Source: Dermatophagoides farinae (lineage: Eukaryota; Arthropoda; Arachnida; Sarcoptiformes; Pyroglyphidae). From it: a stretch of DNA of 64,000 nt. This document shows, piece by piece, positions 23,001 through 37,779 of the stretch; the first letter of the stretch is position 1, and each line of letters starts with the position of its first letter. The stretch lies in contig NC_134678.1 of assembly GCF_024713945.1 (NCBI RefSeq), forward strand, positions 992,001 to 1,056,000, written 5' to 3'. Under the pieces are notes generated by a model. It worked only from the letters and a program-made list of their open reading frames with translations. It ran no database searches and was not told where the DNA came from. Both the position numbers and the translations under genes were made by a program.

Positions 23001-26000
23001 CTCTCAAAATCATTGAAACGAATCGAATCGAATCAAATCACAAAATGAATCGTATTGAATGTAAAAAAAGAGAGTGAGGTGATGGCAGTAGTGGTGGTGG
23101 TGATTGTGATTGTGAATGAAAAAAAGAAAACTAAAGCAAAGAAAAGGCCAATCTAAATTTAATTGTAATTGTATGACGACGATGATGATGATAATGATTG
23201 AACATGGCCCGGGACCCGGGTTCATGTGGTGGATTACCACATGCAGATATATGCGTGTGTGCATGTATGGTTAGAATGAATGAAAATGAAAATGAATTTG
23301 ATTGGCAACTAATTTCTAAATCAAATAATAATGATCATTATGGAATAATTTTCTACAACAATTGTTTGCGTTTTCTCATTCTCAGTGTGTGTGTGTGTGT
23401 GCGTGTGTTCAACCAGTCAGTTTGGGTTATTTTTTTTCTGTCGTTTGAGAATTCAACATTATCACCCATGATTATAAAATTTCAGAATTCAATTCAATTA
23501 GAATTTAATTCACATAATTTACATGTTTTCCATCTCCATCTCTCTTTTTTATTCTCTGTAAATTTCATTTTCATTAAATTACGATGATGATGATGAATTT
23601 TTATCCCGATTTTATCATGGATAAAATAAAAATGTTGCTATCATCTACGCTGATGGCCTAATAGGCTTACATTACATTCGATTTTATAGAATGGACACAC
23701 ACACACACACGCACGTGTATCGATTTGATATGGTCATTTATACAGGACATCCTGATGTAGAAAAGTTAAAATGGTCATTCAGTCAATGATTTAGGCTTTG
23801 TATTATATATATATTAAAGTAGAAGAATAAAGAATGATACACACAAACACACACACAGGAAACGGAAACCAAACAAAGAATTGTTGTTGTTGAAAAAAAA
23901 CTTTTTTCCATTCACACACACACATGTTTTCAACAAAATTCTATTCTACAGAATAACAATCAATTAGGATCGGTTTAGACATTATATTATTTTTCATGGT
24001 GTGAGTGTGTGTGTGTTGCCATTTTCGGACAACAACAACGAATTTCGACAACAACAACAGCACCAACAACAACAACAACAACAATAACCGTAACATGACA
24101 GATTCGAAAGAAAAAACGACACGATTCTCTATATCATGACCTATGGTGGTTGGTGAAATGTTGTTGTTGTCGTTGTCGTTGTCGTTGTTGTGCCATTTAT
24201 ATTACCAATAAAGCTATTAGAGTATACAATGATGACAACTTTAACTGAAATGAGACCCGAATTCGGGGACATATAAAACATGAATTTAATTTTTATTTTT
24301 TTCCCCATTGTTGATGATGATGGTGATGATATGTTGAATTGAATCCAATTTTCAAATCAATCATCCACACACAAACAAACGCGCGCGCGTGAACGATGCC
24401 AAAATGGTCAATTCAAAAATGAAAATTTGAATTCAATCATGGAACAACAACAACAACAACAACGACAAGAAAAGTGAATAAATTTCAATTAGTTATGCAC
24501 TTTTTCATCAAATGATCCATTATTATTAAGCCATCATCATCCAAGTGTGTGTGTGTGTGCGTTTGAGTGTTTGGGTATTCAGATATTCATTAATTTATGG
24601 ATCGATTGCCGCCATTGCAAAGGAGTCGAACGTTTTTTGGATGATTGAGAAGAAGAAGAAGAAGACTATTATTATCATCATTTATTTTCTGGACCATTTT
24701 GACTTTTTGCTTTTGGCTAAACAAACAAACAAACAGAAAAAAATCGTACACACAGCTTGGCCACAATGGTGTCTAATAATAATGTGTGGTCAATTTTTTT
24801 TTCAAGTGGATATTTCACAAGATTTCACATTCATTGATGAATGAAAAAAAAATTGATGAATGAAAAACTTCAAGTGTGTGTGTGTGTGTGTGTGGGCGGA
24901 TAAATGGCTGTTTTCTGCATTTGTTGTCGGCGTTTTTTTTTCAGCCACTTTTCAACTCGATTCATCGTTTATCATTATCTTTTTTTTTCTCTTTGATCAT
25001 TTACGGTTTTTCTTTTCATTCATCCACAATTTACCAATGATTATCAATGATGATGATAACTTCCAACACCTCATCATCATCATCATCATCATCGTTATTA
25101 TTATGGTCAAAAAGAAAATCATGATGATGATCATCATCTGTTTATTTCTAGAAAAATAAAACGACGACGATGATGATGATGATGACAAATGATAGGACTA
25201 TATTTCAGCGATGGGGAAAAAAATGGTCCATTTTAAATTGTGTATATGAATACGTGGCCGACAATTCTTGTTTTTGGCTCTCCAACTTGTGTTTTTGTCG
25301 GTCGGTCGGTCGGTCGGTTGGTCGTCATTTCTTTTCACATATGTAAGATGTTTATATTACACACCGTTTTTTTTTAAATGACTCAATTAGTGACTTTGTC
25401 GTCGTCGTCGTTGTCGTCGTAAAAACTTGTACATTAAAAGTTTTTCTTTTCTTTCTCAATAAACAAATGGAACTTAGAAATTCAACAACAACAACGGCGA
25501 CAACGGCGATAACATTTTCATTCGAATTAGATTTTGATTTGATTCGATTTTGATCAGATTTTGTTTCATTTTAGTAGCAGTAGAAATAGCCAATTTGCTT
25601 CAATCAGTTTCCTTTCAATTTCTAGCAGTTTTTGTTGATTCATTTATCCAGAAAAAATCCTGACCACACTCTTGTACATTCATACGACGTGCTTGTGATG
25701 GTAATATGATCGGTACTGGAAATCTATATCATTGGTCATCCATATATATATATACAACATGATCGTGACTGTAATAATTATAAAATAAAATGAAGTTGTA
25801 ATAGCCGCTATTTCTACTTTGGCTGCTGCTGCTGCTGCTGCTAATAGTTACGTTATCTCTCTCTGGAACAAAAAAAAAAAATATTCTCAGGTCAAGCAAG
25901 CGAAAATTTAAATTAAAAGTTTTCATCGATCCATCCATCCATCCACCCACCTCACTTGTCTATATTTTCCCAAAACGTTAATTTCAAACACCATTAATGG

Positions 26001-27000
26001 ATATTTTCATCAAAAAAACGAGAAGGGGATGAAATCATCACTCCTGGTGAATGTAGAGTGATGATTAACCAGATTTTTTTTTGCCGGGCATCCCCTTTCA
26101 AAATGAGAAAAAAAATGAGCAAAAAAAAAATCTTACGAAAATCTCTGGAGAGAATTTTTTTTTTTTTTTTTTTTTTGAAATGATCCACTGATGATGACTA
26201 GCGAACCAAATCAAAAATATAATTGCGAATGAAAGCAAGAATCCAAAGAAAAAAAAAAACTTTACGTTGTGTATTTATGTATGGATATGGAAAACAAACA
26301 AAAAAAAATGGCCAGAAAAAAAATTGCATACACTTATTCCATGTGTGTGTGTGTTAGTGAGTTTCATCAAGTGAAAATGAATCGAGTTAACTAACTAACT
26401 AACTAACTAGCAACAACAACAACAACAACAACAGAAAAAAAACATCAAATTATTACAGGGAGAATGAAAACAAGAAGAAAAAGATGAAAAAAAAGAGTAA
26501 AAGCATCACACACACACACACAGCATTTCATATTAATGAGAAAATGGCTAATGGATGATTGAGTGAGATTTGTAACATTTTTGATATATATCAAATCATC
26601 ATCATCATCATGATCGAATTCATCCTATTCATATTCAATGTTACATTTTCATCATCATCGATAACATCGTTATCAGTTAAACACATCTAAATAAAAATTC
26701 TGCCCGAAAAAAAAGGGGACAAACAAACTAACGGAAAACATGATGATAATAATTCTGAGCTTTTTTTCAGATTTTATCATCATCAATATGGATCGATTTG
26801 TTTCGTTTTGTTTTGAATTTTTCCACTTATACGTATCAAATTGCCATTTGAATCTAGTTTCAGTTTTTCATTTGTTTCAGTTCTTTCACAGCCGAATAAA
26901 TCTTTCAAATGATGGTGATGATGATGGTGATTGTTATCTCATATGTGGATGGATCAAATATATATTTTTTTTTGCACAAGATAATAATATAGATTAAGTG
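20001..27000. other. Gene-poor DNA, central part of the upstream desert
   Basis: No gene supported. Simple repeats dominate: CA/GT runs near 20089, 20408, 21173, 22132, 22319, 23386, 23697, 24545 and 24875; (TTG/CAA)n near 20908, 20990, 22516, 22582 and 24436; (GCT)n at about 25821-25842; (GGTC)n at about 25299-25319; (ACTA)n at about 26389-26408. A very GC-rich spot CCCGGGACCCGGG lies at 23208-23220, and an alternating CG stretch (CGCGCGCG) sits near 24381-24389. Open frames are short and encode Cys-Val, His or Met runs from GT, CAT and ATG repeats. Confidence 0.45.
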
Positions 27001-28988
27001 ATTTGATAATTTTTTTTGTTGTTGTTGTTGTTGTTGTGTGTTTCACACGAAAACACGTCCATCTCAATGTATTGAATTTCAATTTATTGATTTGAATATC
27101 ATCATCATCATCATTTGGACAAACAAACAAAAAAAAACAGATGTTGACAGTTTTTTTTTCAATAAAATAAAAAAAAAATTTAATGAAATGTAGAAAAAAA
27201 AACATCAACGATGATGTTGTTGTTGTTGTTGTTGATGTGGTGGATGAAATATCTCGATTTTAACATCTCTATGATTTTTGACAAGCAAGAGAGATGAAGA
27301 GAGAGAAATTGTAACAATTTTTTTTTTGCCCGTCTCTTCATTTTCTAAAAATTCAAGTACTCAACAATTTGGTCGTGTTATAAACTTATTATTAGTAATT
27401 TGGCACGTGCAACACACACACACACACACACATCACGAGCCATTCATATTCAATGATCCATGGATCCATGATGAAAAAAAAGTAAAGTATGCATGTGTGT
27501 GTGCAAGAGTGAGAGCGAGTACTTGATTGTTATCAATTTTTGTTGTTGTTGTTGTTATTGTCATTGTTCACTATTGTAAATTTGAATTAACTAACATTAT
27601 CGACCGTTGGTCTCGATATTCGGTATTAGTTCTTTAGTTCATTATCATTATCATACAACTAAATCGATCTAAATAATATATTCATTAGGTCATGGAAAAT
27701 TGGGCCTTTACAATAATAACGCGCTGCCGCTGCTGCTGCTGCTGCTGCTGTATTTGGGCTGTTGCGGTAGTCAAATTAAGGGAACAAATTTTTTTTTTCT
27801 TTTTTTTTCGTTTACTTTGATGATTTTATTATTATTATTTTATTGTTATTGTTGTTGATCATTCAGGAAATTTTTTTTTCTTTCACTTTTCACGCTATCT
27901 ATATGAGTCCGCTACTGCCGCTGGTTGATTGGGTGGTGATTGGGTATTGTTGGTAGTGTGTTATTTACACACACGCACACACATACACACGTGCTACCAA
28001 TCGATCCATGATATAATCGATAACAATACTTGCCCATGTTGTGTGTGTGTGTGTGTGTGTGAGTTGATCCAAAAATATGTTCCATTCACTCAATTTTGAC
28101 TGTGTTTTTTTTATTGTGTGTGTAGTTGACATGTTACAGTTCACATGTTTTATTAAATGTATCAAATAGGTAATGATGATGAAGGTGATGATTTTTTTTT
28201 TAAATTTAAATCAAAACCTAAACTTGAAGATGTAATCAACCAAAAACTGAGAAAAACTTTTCAAACAACTCAATTTCGTTAATTAGTAGGTAATTTGTAC
28301 GACTACAACAACAATGAAAAAACAGACTGTCGTTGTCGATTGTCCTCATGATGAATATAGGAAGAACACACACACAACTTTTTGGCATGTCATCGACGCA
28401 CACATAATTGATTGACAATTGAAAATCATTCTACCAAAGAATAAATAAAAAAGGATAACAAATGTCATCATCAAGCTTCACACCTGATGATTTTATATTT
28501 GATTTTCAAAGGTATCAATCGGATGTCGGGGCCAAAAAAAAAAAACATTAATTAATTAATTGTATTAAAGCTAGAAAATGGTGAATGATTGAGTGATTAG
28601 AGCGTGAAAAAAATGACGAAAAATTTAATTTAATTTGTGAATTGAATTGTGATGATCATCAACGATCGATCGATCGATCGATCGATTGATTGATTGATTG
28701 ATTTCAGGAGGACAATGTCATTGTCACATGTGTGTGGTCGACTAATTTAATTTAATGATGTCTCTAATTTAGAAATAATACAAAAAAAAGAAAAGAATTG
28801 ACTTTCCGGTGACATCTGTCTCTCTCTGTCTTTCTATGTTGGTGGCGGTGTGCGCTTGAGCAAACAAAGATTTTTTTTTCCATTTCAAATCAAATCAAAT
28901 CACAAGGTAATGGTTATCGATTGTCAATTGATGATTATGACATTGTAGAGTTTTCCGTTTCCGTCATTGATTATTGATTTAATCGAAA

Positions 28989-29028
28989 TTTTTCCAGTGA
29001 AATTTGTCTTCAAATTTCACTGGAAAAA
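28989..29028. repeat. Perfect inverted repeat, 18-bp arms, 4-base loop
   Basis: The left arm (28989-29006) reads TTTTTCCAGTGAAATTTG and the right arm (29011-29028) is its exact reverse complement, with loop TCTT at 29007-29010. The base pairs outside the arms do not match. The arms are not simple repeats, unlike most inverted repeats in this window. Confidence 0.85.
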
Positions 29029-32000
29029 AATGATGATCATTTTGAATTTCAAATTCAATCATTTTATAGATAAATCCAAAAATTGATTTCAGGACAAAAA
29101 CAATCGATATAATGGTACAAACAAATGTTCTATGTTCATATATATACACACGAGGAAAGAAATGAACGAGAATTCAAGAATCCAAGAATTCAAGAATATC
29201 AATCAATTACAGCCAAAAAAGTATTTGAAAATGATAATGGTGATCCAGAACAACGACAACAACAACGGAAAAAAGTGAATTTACCACTAAAAAAAAAACT
29301 TTTACTTCACAAATCTTGTTATATATAGTTTGCACTGTGAAAAAAAAACATTAACGAATTTTTCTCAGTGCGTTGTGTGTTTTTGTGTGTGTGTGTGCAT
29401 GGATTTCTTAATTTGAAATGAATAAATAAACAAGCAAATATGGTATATAATCGCACATGTACGCGTGAAACGTTTTCTTTTTTTTTTTTTTTTTTGGTTT
29501 GCGGTTTTCTGAATGGTAGAAATGAAAAAAAAAATCAAATATCCGTTTCACCAGAAATGGTAAAACGAACGAACGAACGAACGAAAAAAAAATTGGCAAG
29601 ATTAATGCAGCAGCATTAGCAACATTTTCATTTTGATTTATCAATAATTCATATTCATTCAATGGTGATGATTTTTTTTTTTTTTTGGGCTGCAGAATCG
29701 GAATGATTTACATTTACTTTGAAATATTTGAATACCATGTGTATATGTGTGTGTGCAACAACAGAATCACTGGATTTTGATTTTTTTGTTTTTTTTTGTG
29801 AATGAAAACACCACACTAATGATATGGGCAATAAAACTATTAAATTCAAATTAATTTTGTAGCTACTGGAATTATCAATTTCATTTTTTCATTCAGGTTT
29901 TCTTTTTTTGTATCTCTCTCTGTGTGTATATGTTTCTCTGGTAATTGCTTTATGGCTTTTTTTTTGGTGGTTTTTTGTGTTGTCCAATTCATACTAATGA
30001 TAATTAGTGTCAAATGTTGACCGAAATGTTTTTTTTTTTGTACTCCTAAAGACGCTGCACTTTTGACCAGATACAAACAAAAATGATGATGATGGTCATC
30101 ATCAATCGTTGTAATTGATGATGATCATGATGATGATCATTTGGTCATCATTATTATCAGAAAAGAACCCTTGCCATAAAAAAAAAGTTCAACACAACAA
30201 AGGTAATAATTGAGTAATTAGGAAAAAAAACGACAACAACAACAACAGCAGCACAGAATTCATTCATTATCATTATTGATAGTATAATGAGTGATCAATA
30301 ATTATAAAAAAAAAAATTCATATTACCCATTCATTATCTATGAAAGTAATTTGGACTACTACTTATGACTGGCTAATTGCACCTTTGTTGGTTTTTTTTG
30401 TTGTTGTTGTTGTTATTTGATTCACAATCATTAATCGATAATTTGAATCGAATGATAAAAAGTTCAGTAAGGTAACCATTACCAATCACCGATTTTGGCT
30501 TTTTTTATTATATATTCGGCATATTTTTTTTCTTCTCGTTCATTTGTTTGTTTGTCCATGAATTTACATTTGGTGACGCGAGCGTGGCGGCTATCGATTA
30601 GAATTTTTTTTTTGTTGTTGTTGTTTTTTTTCAACAACAACATTGTAACTAGTTGTTGCATTTGCTTACGACACACAAACAAGCTGATCATTTTGATGAA
30701 TTTCAGGTTAAAAAAATTCCAAACGTCTCATGTGACTCATTTTGGTTTGATTTTTTGAAACTTTTCGGTAAATGATTTTTTGGTTTGTTTTGGTTTTTGT
30801 CAACCATCATCATCATCATCATCATCATCATCGTATATATTGATCATTCATTTATCATTTATTTATATATTTCAAATTCTGATCAGTTACCAGAAACAAA
30901 ACAACAACAAAAAAATTTTTTTTTTTTTTTTGATTGCTTCTGCTTTCCACTTATTCATGTTTAGTCAGTTTATTTATTATTATTATTCTTAATGATAATG
31001 ATTATTATGTTTAACGTTTCATTTCTCGATGTATCGATTTTTTTCGGTTTCATCTTCTTCCTTATTGTTATTATTACCATCTTTGAAATCGATAATTTTT
31101 GCTCACAAAAAAAAGAGGAGATTCTGATTCTGGACCACTACCACCACCACCACCAAAACTGCTCCCCCCATTCGAATAAAAGCTGGTTTGTTTGGGAAAA
31201 AAAAAATTTGAATAAATTTTTAATTAAAAAGAAATGGCCAATTTATGTAGAATTTGCTAATTTTTTTTTGTTTTGTTTTATTGTTGCACATTTGTATTTT
31301 AAACAACACAAAAAAAACATTGCAGAATTTCTTGTCGATTCTTTCATTGTTTTTGTTTTTTACCGAACAAACGACCCATAACGAGCTAGAGAAAGAGAGA
31401 GAGAGACAGAATAATTTCTTTTATTTAAATTAATGTCTAAATCGATCGATGGAATTATACAAAAAAAAAAAATATTCACCGCTTGATGTCGTCGTTTTTT
31501 TTTGTTTTCTTTTGTTTTGTTACAATTTTGTCATTAACCTTTAAAATTGGAAATTGTCCAAATTAATCATGCATGTTTCAAGTGCTGATGATGAACCAAT
31601 AAATCAATTTTGAACAACAACAACAAAAATTCAAATTAATGTGGAAAAAGTACGGAAGAAATGTGATTAGCTGATTGATTGTGAATTAATGGAATTGAAT
31701 GAATGAATTATTGACTACTACCACCATCATCATCATCATCATCATCACTATTTTGTTGGGCCAAAAAAAAGCAATGAATAATCATAGATTTGATGCCAAA
31801 CCAACAACACAACATCATCGAAGAAAATAAAAATGATAACTAGAAATACTACTGTGCAATAAGCTAATAATAAGCTTTTTATTTATTATAGACGTGTATA
31901 TGTTTTCAATATAATTGGAAATTTGTGCATGGAACCATCATCATCATCATCATCATAATAATCATCATTTGATCGGCTAAATAGATGGATGGATGGATGT

Positions 32001-33156
32001 GAGTGCAAACTGTTCGTTTTTTTTTTTTTTTTTTTGATTCAATTCAATTTCAATGTTGATGATGATGATGATGATGATTAGTTTGAATATAAAAGCCCCC
32101 CCATCACTAGAAAAAATAATGCAATAAAGTTATGAATCTATAAAGAGAAATTGGTATAATTTTGTTATTCAATTTCACCACCACCACCACTACCACACCC
32201 ACCCCACAGAACACCAAGAAAATTGATCACAATTTATATGCATTTTTTCCTTTTTTTTGCTGCTACACCACCACCACCACCACCACCATCAGCCAAAGTC
32301 ATTTTTTTTTTCGTTACTTCAGCATCAATTATCGAGAAGAAAAAAAAATCCATCCATCTTAGTCACATCGTCCAACTTTTTTTTCTGGTTATGATACATA
32401 ATATTTGGTGGGATTAATATGGAAAAAAAACCAGAATTTCCTTTTGGCTTTCCCCTTTAAAAAAAAAATTTTATTGAACCTAAATTGATGCTTTAATATC
32501 ACATTTATTCTCGTTTGTTCAATTCTCTCTGGCTCATTTCCTACTCCGTTTTTAATCATCATCATCATCAAACACATTTAATTGGCTATAATGAATCGAT
32601 AATGACACAGATATCATCATTTTTCTTGATAATTTTTTTTTCTTTTTTTTTGGTTTGTTTTCTGAAAAACTCGAAAAAAAAATTTTTTCTATTTATTCAG
32701 CCATTTAAATCTATCGCCATCATTTTGACATTGATAATACACCCAGAAAAATTGATGTGCAGTGCACACACAAAAAAAAAATTTCGTAGTGGAATCCATT
32801 TCAATATACCCAAAGAATACACACATACACACACACACATATATATATAAAACTGCAACAAACTCCACCATTTATATTTACTACCACCTTTTTTCATCAT
32901 CATCATCATCATTTACAGTACATATAAATGTTATATATATATATAAAACGCATGAATAGAGAGAGAGAGAGAGAGTACCACAATTAGAGAGTTATATCGT
33001 TTTTAAATACAAAAAAAAAACTAAACGATAGTAAACACACACACATAAAGAAATAAAATGGGCGGTAATCATCATCATTTAATGGCCAATGATTGGAAAA
33101 AAACTTTTATCAATAGGCGGTGCTTACCATTACAACAAAAAAAATAAAGAGTGTTT

Positions 33157-33188
<32 letters not shown>

Positions 33189-33245
33189 CATTTTTCCAGT
33201 TAGTCAAAAAATGTTTTCTTTTTTTTTGTTTTGTTTTCATAAGTG

Positions 33246-33391
<146 letters not shown>

Positions 33392-33895
33392 TTGTATCTT
33401 TGGATGTTAGCGGCCGTTTTTGTGAGTGTCTCTCTCTCTCTATCTCTTTCTATTTCTCTCATTCATTCAATCAAGTTTTAACATACCTACATTCATTCAT
33501 TGAAAAACGACTAACAAAAGTCGTATCAATTACAGTCGACAATATACACTTAAACACAAGTCTATTTTATTATCCATCATCATCATCATCATCATCATTA
33601 TTGTTGTTGTCGTGATCATAGAGCATCATCATCATCACAGGTACTCACTCTGCTATTTTCTCGTTCAATATCATTTTGTTTGCTCGACAAAATAGCAAGC
33701 AAGCAAAACATTTTGTTTTTTCATTTTTTACCTGAAAATTGAATTTTTTTTTCTCATTATTTATCAATTATCATTTGTGTGTGTGTGTGTGTGTGTTTGT
33801 TTGCCAGTGCAAGTGTGTTTGTATATTGAAATAAATGAAATTTTTGTGTTTTTTTCCTTTAAAAAAAAAAAATTTAAAATTTGAAATTCATCATC

Positions 33896-34444
33896 ATGAC
33901 CATTGATATATCATCAAGCCATAATAATGATAATTCAAATGATAATTCAACAGTAACAATTAATAACAATAATAATAATAAAAATCGATTAAAACGTCGT
34001 CGACGACGTATTTCATCATCATCAACATCGACATCTTCGTCATTAAATTTACAAGATAAAATTGATACAAAAAAATTAAATTTATCATCATCATCAACAA
34101 CAACAGCAACCATAACAGAATCATCACATAATAGTAATCCATATATTGATTTTATAAATAATACACAAATGATGACCAGTTCGATACCACCACCACCACC
34201 ACCATCCTCAGCTACAAATGATCATTGCGGTGGTGGTGGTGGTGGTGGTGGATCATTATTAACTATGGGCCATCATCATCCACATCAACTTCATCATCAT
34301 CATCATCATCATCCAACAATAAGACAATTTATACATCCAAATATAATGACACAGATTGGACATCATCAACAACATTCTCATCATCCTCATCATCATATTA
34401 GTGCATTTAATCATTTAAATTTTAAAAATCTTTCATCACCACCA

Positions 34445-34483
<39 letters not shown>

Positions 34484-37400
34484 TCACCAAAAACAATTGT
34501 ATCGCAACAACAACAACAAAAATCATCAAATTCATTAAGATCAGAAAGTCATTCAAGTAGTAGTGAAGAAAATGTTGGTAATGGTGGTGGTGATGATGTA
34601 AAAAATCATCATTCATCAATAATGAATAGGCCTAAATCATCATCACCACATAATAATAGTAAAACAGATTCTGATTCTGATCTTGATGTTGATGATTGCG
34701 ATGATAATGATGATAATCATCAAATGATGATGATGGAAAACGAGAGAAAATCATCATTTTTCATCAATGATATATTGAAAAATTCATCATCGACAACAAT
34801 TGAATCGGATATAACAACAACACCATCATCAACAATGATCAATGCACATGATTTATCATTACGTGCAGCGGCATCGGCAAATGCATATAGTTTATTTGCG
34901 GCAGCTGTTGCGGCAGCCGCTTCAAAGCCAAATAATGATCCAAAAAATGGTGTCGGTAGTGGCATAATGATGGCCAATAATAATAATTTTCCATCATCAG
35001 CCAATACAGTAGCAGCAAATTTTTTTAGCCAAATGAATCTATTATCATCACATCCATCATCATTAGCGACAACAATTAGACAGCCATCAATACAACCACC
35101 ACCACCACCACCAGTACCGCCACCATCAGCATTTGGTTCATTATCAAACATACCATTAACAACAATGGAACAGATACAAAATGCGGCAGCAGCAGCAGCA
35201 GCCGCAGCGGCTGCGGCTGCGGCCGCCACATCATCATCAATACATTCATCAAATAATAGTACAATAGCTGGAGATAGTGATGGTGATTTGGATAATGACT
35301 GTATGGATGATGATCTTTGTTCATCAAATGACGGTGAAGATGAAAGTAGTAGTAGTAGAGGTAAGTGCAACCAAACAATACAAAAAAAATTATACAAACA
35401 CACAGAAAAATCACATTTACCTTTTTTTTCAAAATTATTACAAAATAAAAATACCGAAAAAAAATGGTAATTAGTAATCTGAAAACGAAAATACAGAAAC
35501 GAAGCTACCGAAATGTCATTTTTTTGTTTGTTTGTTTTCATTTTCTTGAAAATCTAAAGATCCCTGGAGATTATTGATTTTTTTTTTTTTTTTTTGATTC
35601 TAATTCCTTGTGGTGATAATTCCAAAAAAAAAATCAATCTCTATTGATCCATAAAACGAAGCCATGAATTTACCGACAAATGATAATCACTTTTTTTTCA
35701 TTTACAAATAATGAAAAAAATCAAAATCAATTCCTGAGAGAGAGAGAGAGAGAGAGAGAGCGAAAATTCAAAATGAAATTATCAACGAAAAAAAAATGAC
35801 GACACCCAGAATATTTTTTTTTTCTTTTGAACTAAATGTTTTTTTCACCGAAAAAAACACACACACACACACGTATGATTGTGAGTGAACAACAATTGAA
35901 TTGAAACAAGGTGTCGGTATGCAAACAAACAAATTGAATATGAAAAAAAAAAATGGCAAAACAGCCAGAACCAGAGAGAATATTTTCCTATGAAAAAATA
36001 TTAATTATGAATTCATTATAAAATTCTAATTGATCGACACTTGACCAACCGACTGACTGACTGACTGACTGTTTGGTTGATTGATTGATTGATTGACTGA
36101 CTGAATGACAACATGAATGTTGTGTTTGTTTATTTGCAAAAAAAAAAAACACACACACAATCAACAATCATTTTTACAGCAGCCAAATACATCAATCATT
36201 CACATGAAATGAAATGAAAACACTGACAAATTATAATTGTCAATGTTTTTCAATTTTATTTCAACTTACACACAAACAAACAACAACAACAGAAAAAAAA
36301 ATTGAAACAGCCAGTATTTTTGAGTAAACAAACAAATAATCAACGTGTTAAGTGTTAAATGATAATGATGATGATGATGATGGCTCTGTCACAGTGTGTG
36401 GTTTGAGCATTTGATTTTTGATGATGATGGCGATGAAAATAATGGTCACGAGTTGAATTTTGAAATTATTTTTTTGACTTTGTTTCGTTGTTTTTTTGTT
36501 TTGTTTTGTTTTGTTTTGTATGTAAACAACAATTAACAACACTGGGCGTCCCATTGAGAATTCACCGACAAAAAAAAAATTTTTTTTTTAATTGATCAAT
36601 CGAATGATGATGATGTGTCCGTTTTATTCAACTTTTATGGTCATTTTTTTTGTACGGAATTGAATCCACTCTCAAATAACGGTGAGATTCATTCACACAA
36701 AAATAACCTTAGCCTAGGCTTACCATCCATTTATCGGTTTGATTTACAAAAAAAAAAATTTCATTCACATTTCATCATACGAAACAAATGCAATGAAATC
36801 ACATGAGATTTATATCTGCTGTTCATTTGTCATTTGTCGTTTGTTTGTTGTTGTTGTTGTTATTAATAATGATTTTTGGTCACGCAATTTTTTTTTATTG
36901 GTGATTCGCATCCGTTCTTTCTCTCACCATCCATGGAATTTTTGTTTTTTTTCCGCTAAATCACATTTTTCCTGGTCCACACTGTGTGTGTGTGTGTGTG
37001 TGTATCATAATTTTGTCCTTGAGAGAGAAAAAAAAATTTGCAAAGTTTTCTGTTGTTTTGCAATTGAAATTGGATTAAAAATTGAAATTCAATTCATTTC
37101 ATTTCTTTTAAATTGAAAAAAAAAATAATCGATTAACAGCCAGTTTGAGTGTTTTTTGTTGACAACAACAACAACAACAACAACAAACAACAACAACAAC
37201 AACAAACGATAAATATGAAATTTTCCCGTTTGAAATTTCTTTTTTTTTCCTTTAAATTGTCTCTCTCACTCTCTCTCTCTCTCTCTATAATTCATGTGAT
37301 TTATCGTCACTCCACTGTCTCTCTATCTCTCACTAATTATTAATTATAACATGGGAAATTGAGACAGAGTGAAACTTTGGAAAATTGTTTTGTTTGTTTT

Positions 37401-37742
37401 CATCCATTGTTTTTCCTGATAAATTATGGCTCTTAGTGAATTTGGCTTTTAATTGTCAACAAACACGCATTTTAAAATCAGACAGAAAACAAAAAAAAAA
37501 AATTTAAATCGAATCAAATCAAATGAATGCTTATGGTTAGATAATGAACGATTTACGATGAAAACCTGTGATTAATAGGATTTTTGTGGCTGCTGCTTTG
37601 GTTGTTGTGGTTGTTTTTGTTTCACATTTTTTTTTTTTTTTTTGATTGTTTCTACTTGGGACATTTAGCGGTTTTTTTTCACCATATAAATATGCCAATC
37701 AATACAACAAAACACAACGGTGTTGAATCATTAAAAGGATTT

Positions 37743-37779
<37 letters not shown>

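Noticed and set aside
34720-35541. 273-codon minus-strand frame
   Set aside because: Antisense of BarH exon 1; its poly-Ala and Gly runs mirror the GCN and CCA runs of the homeobox gene.
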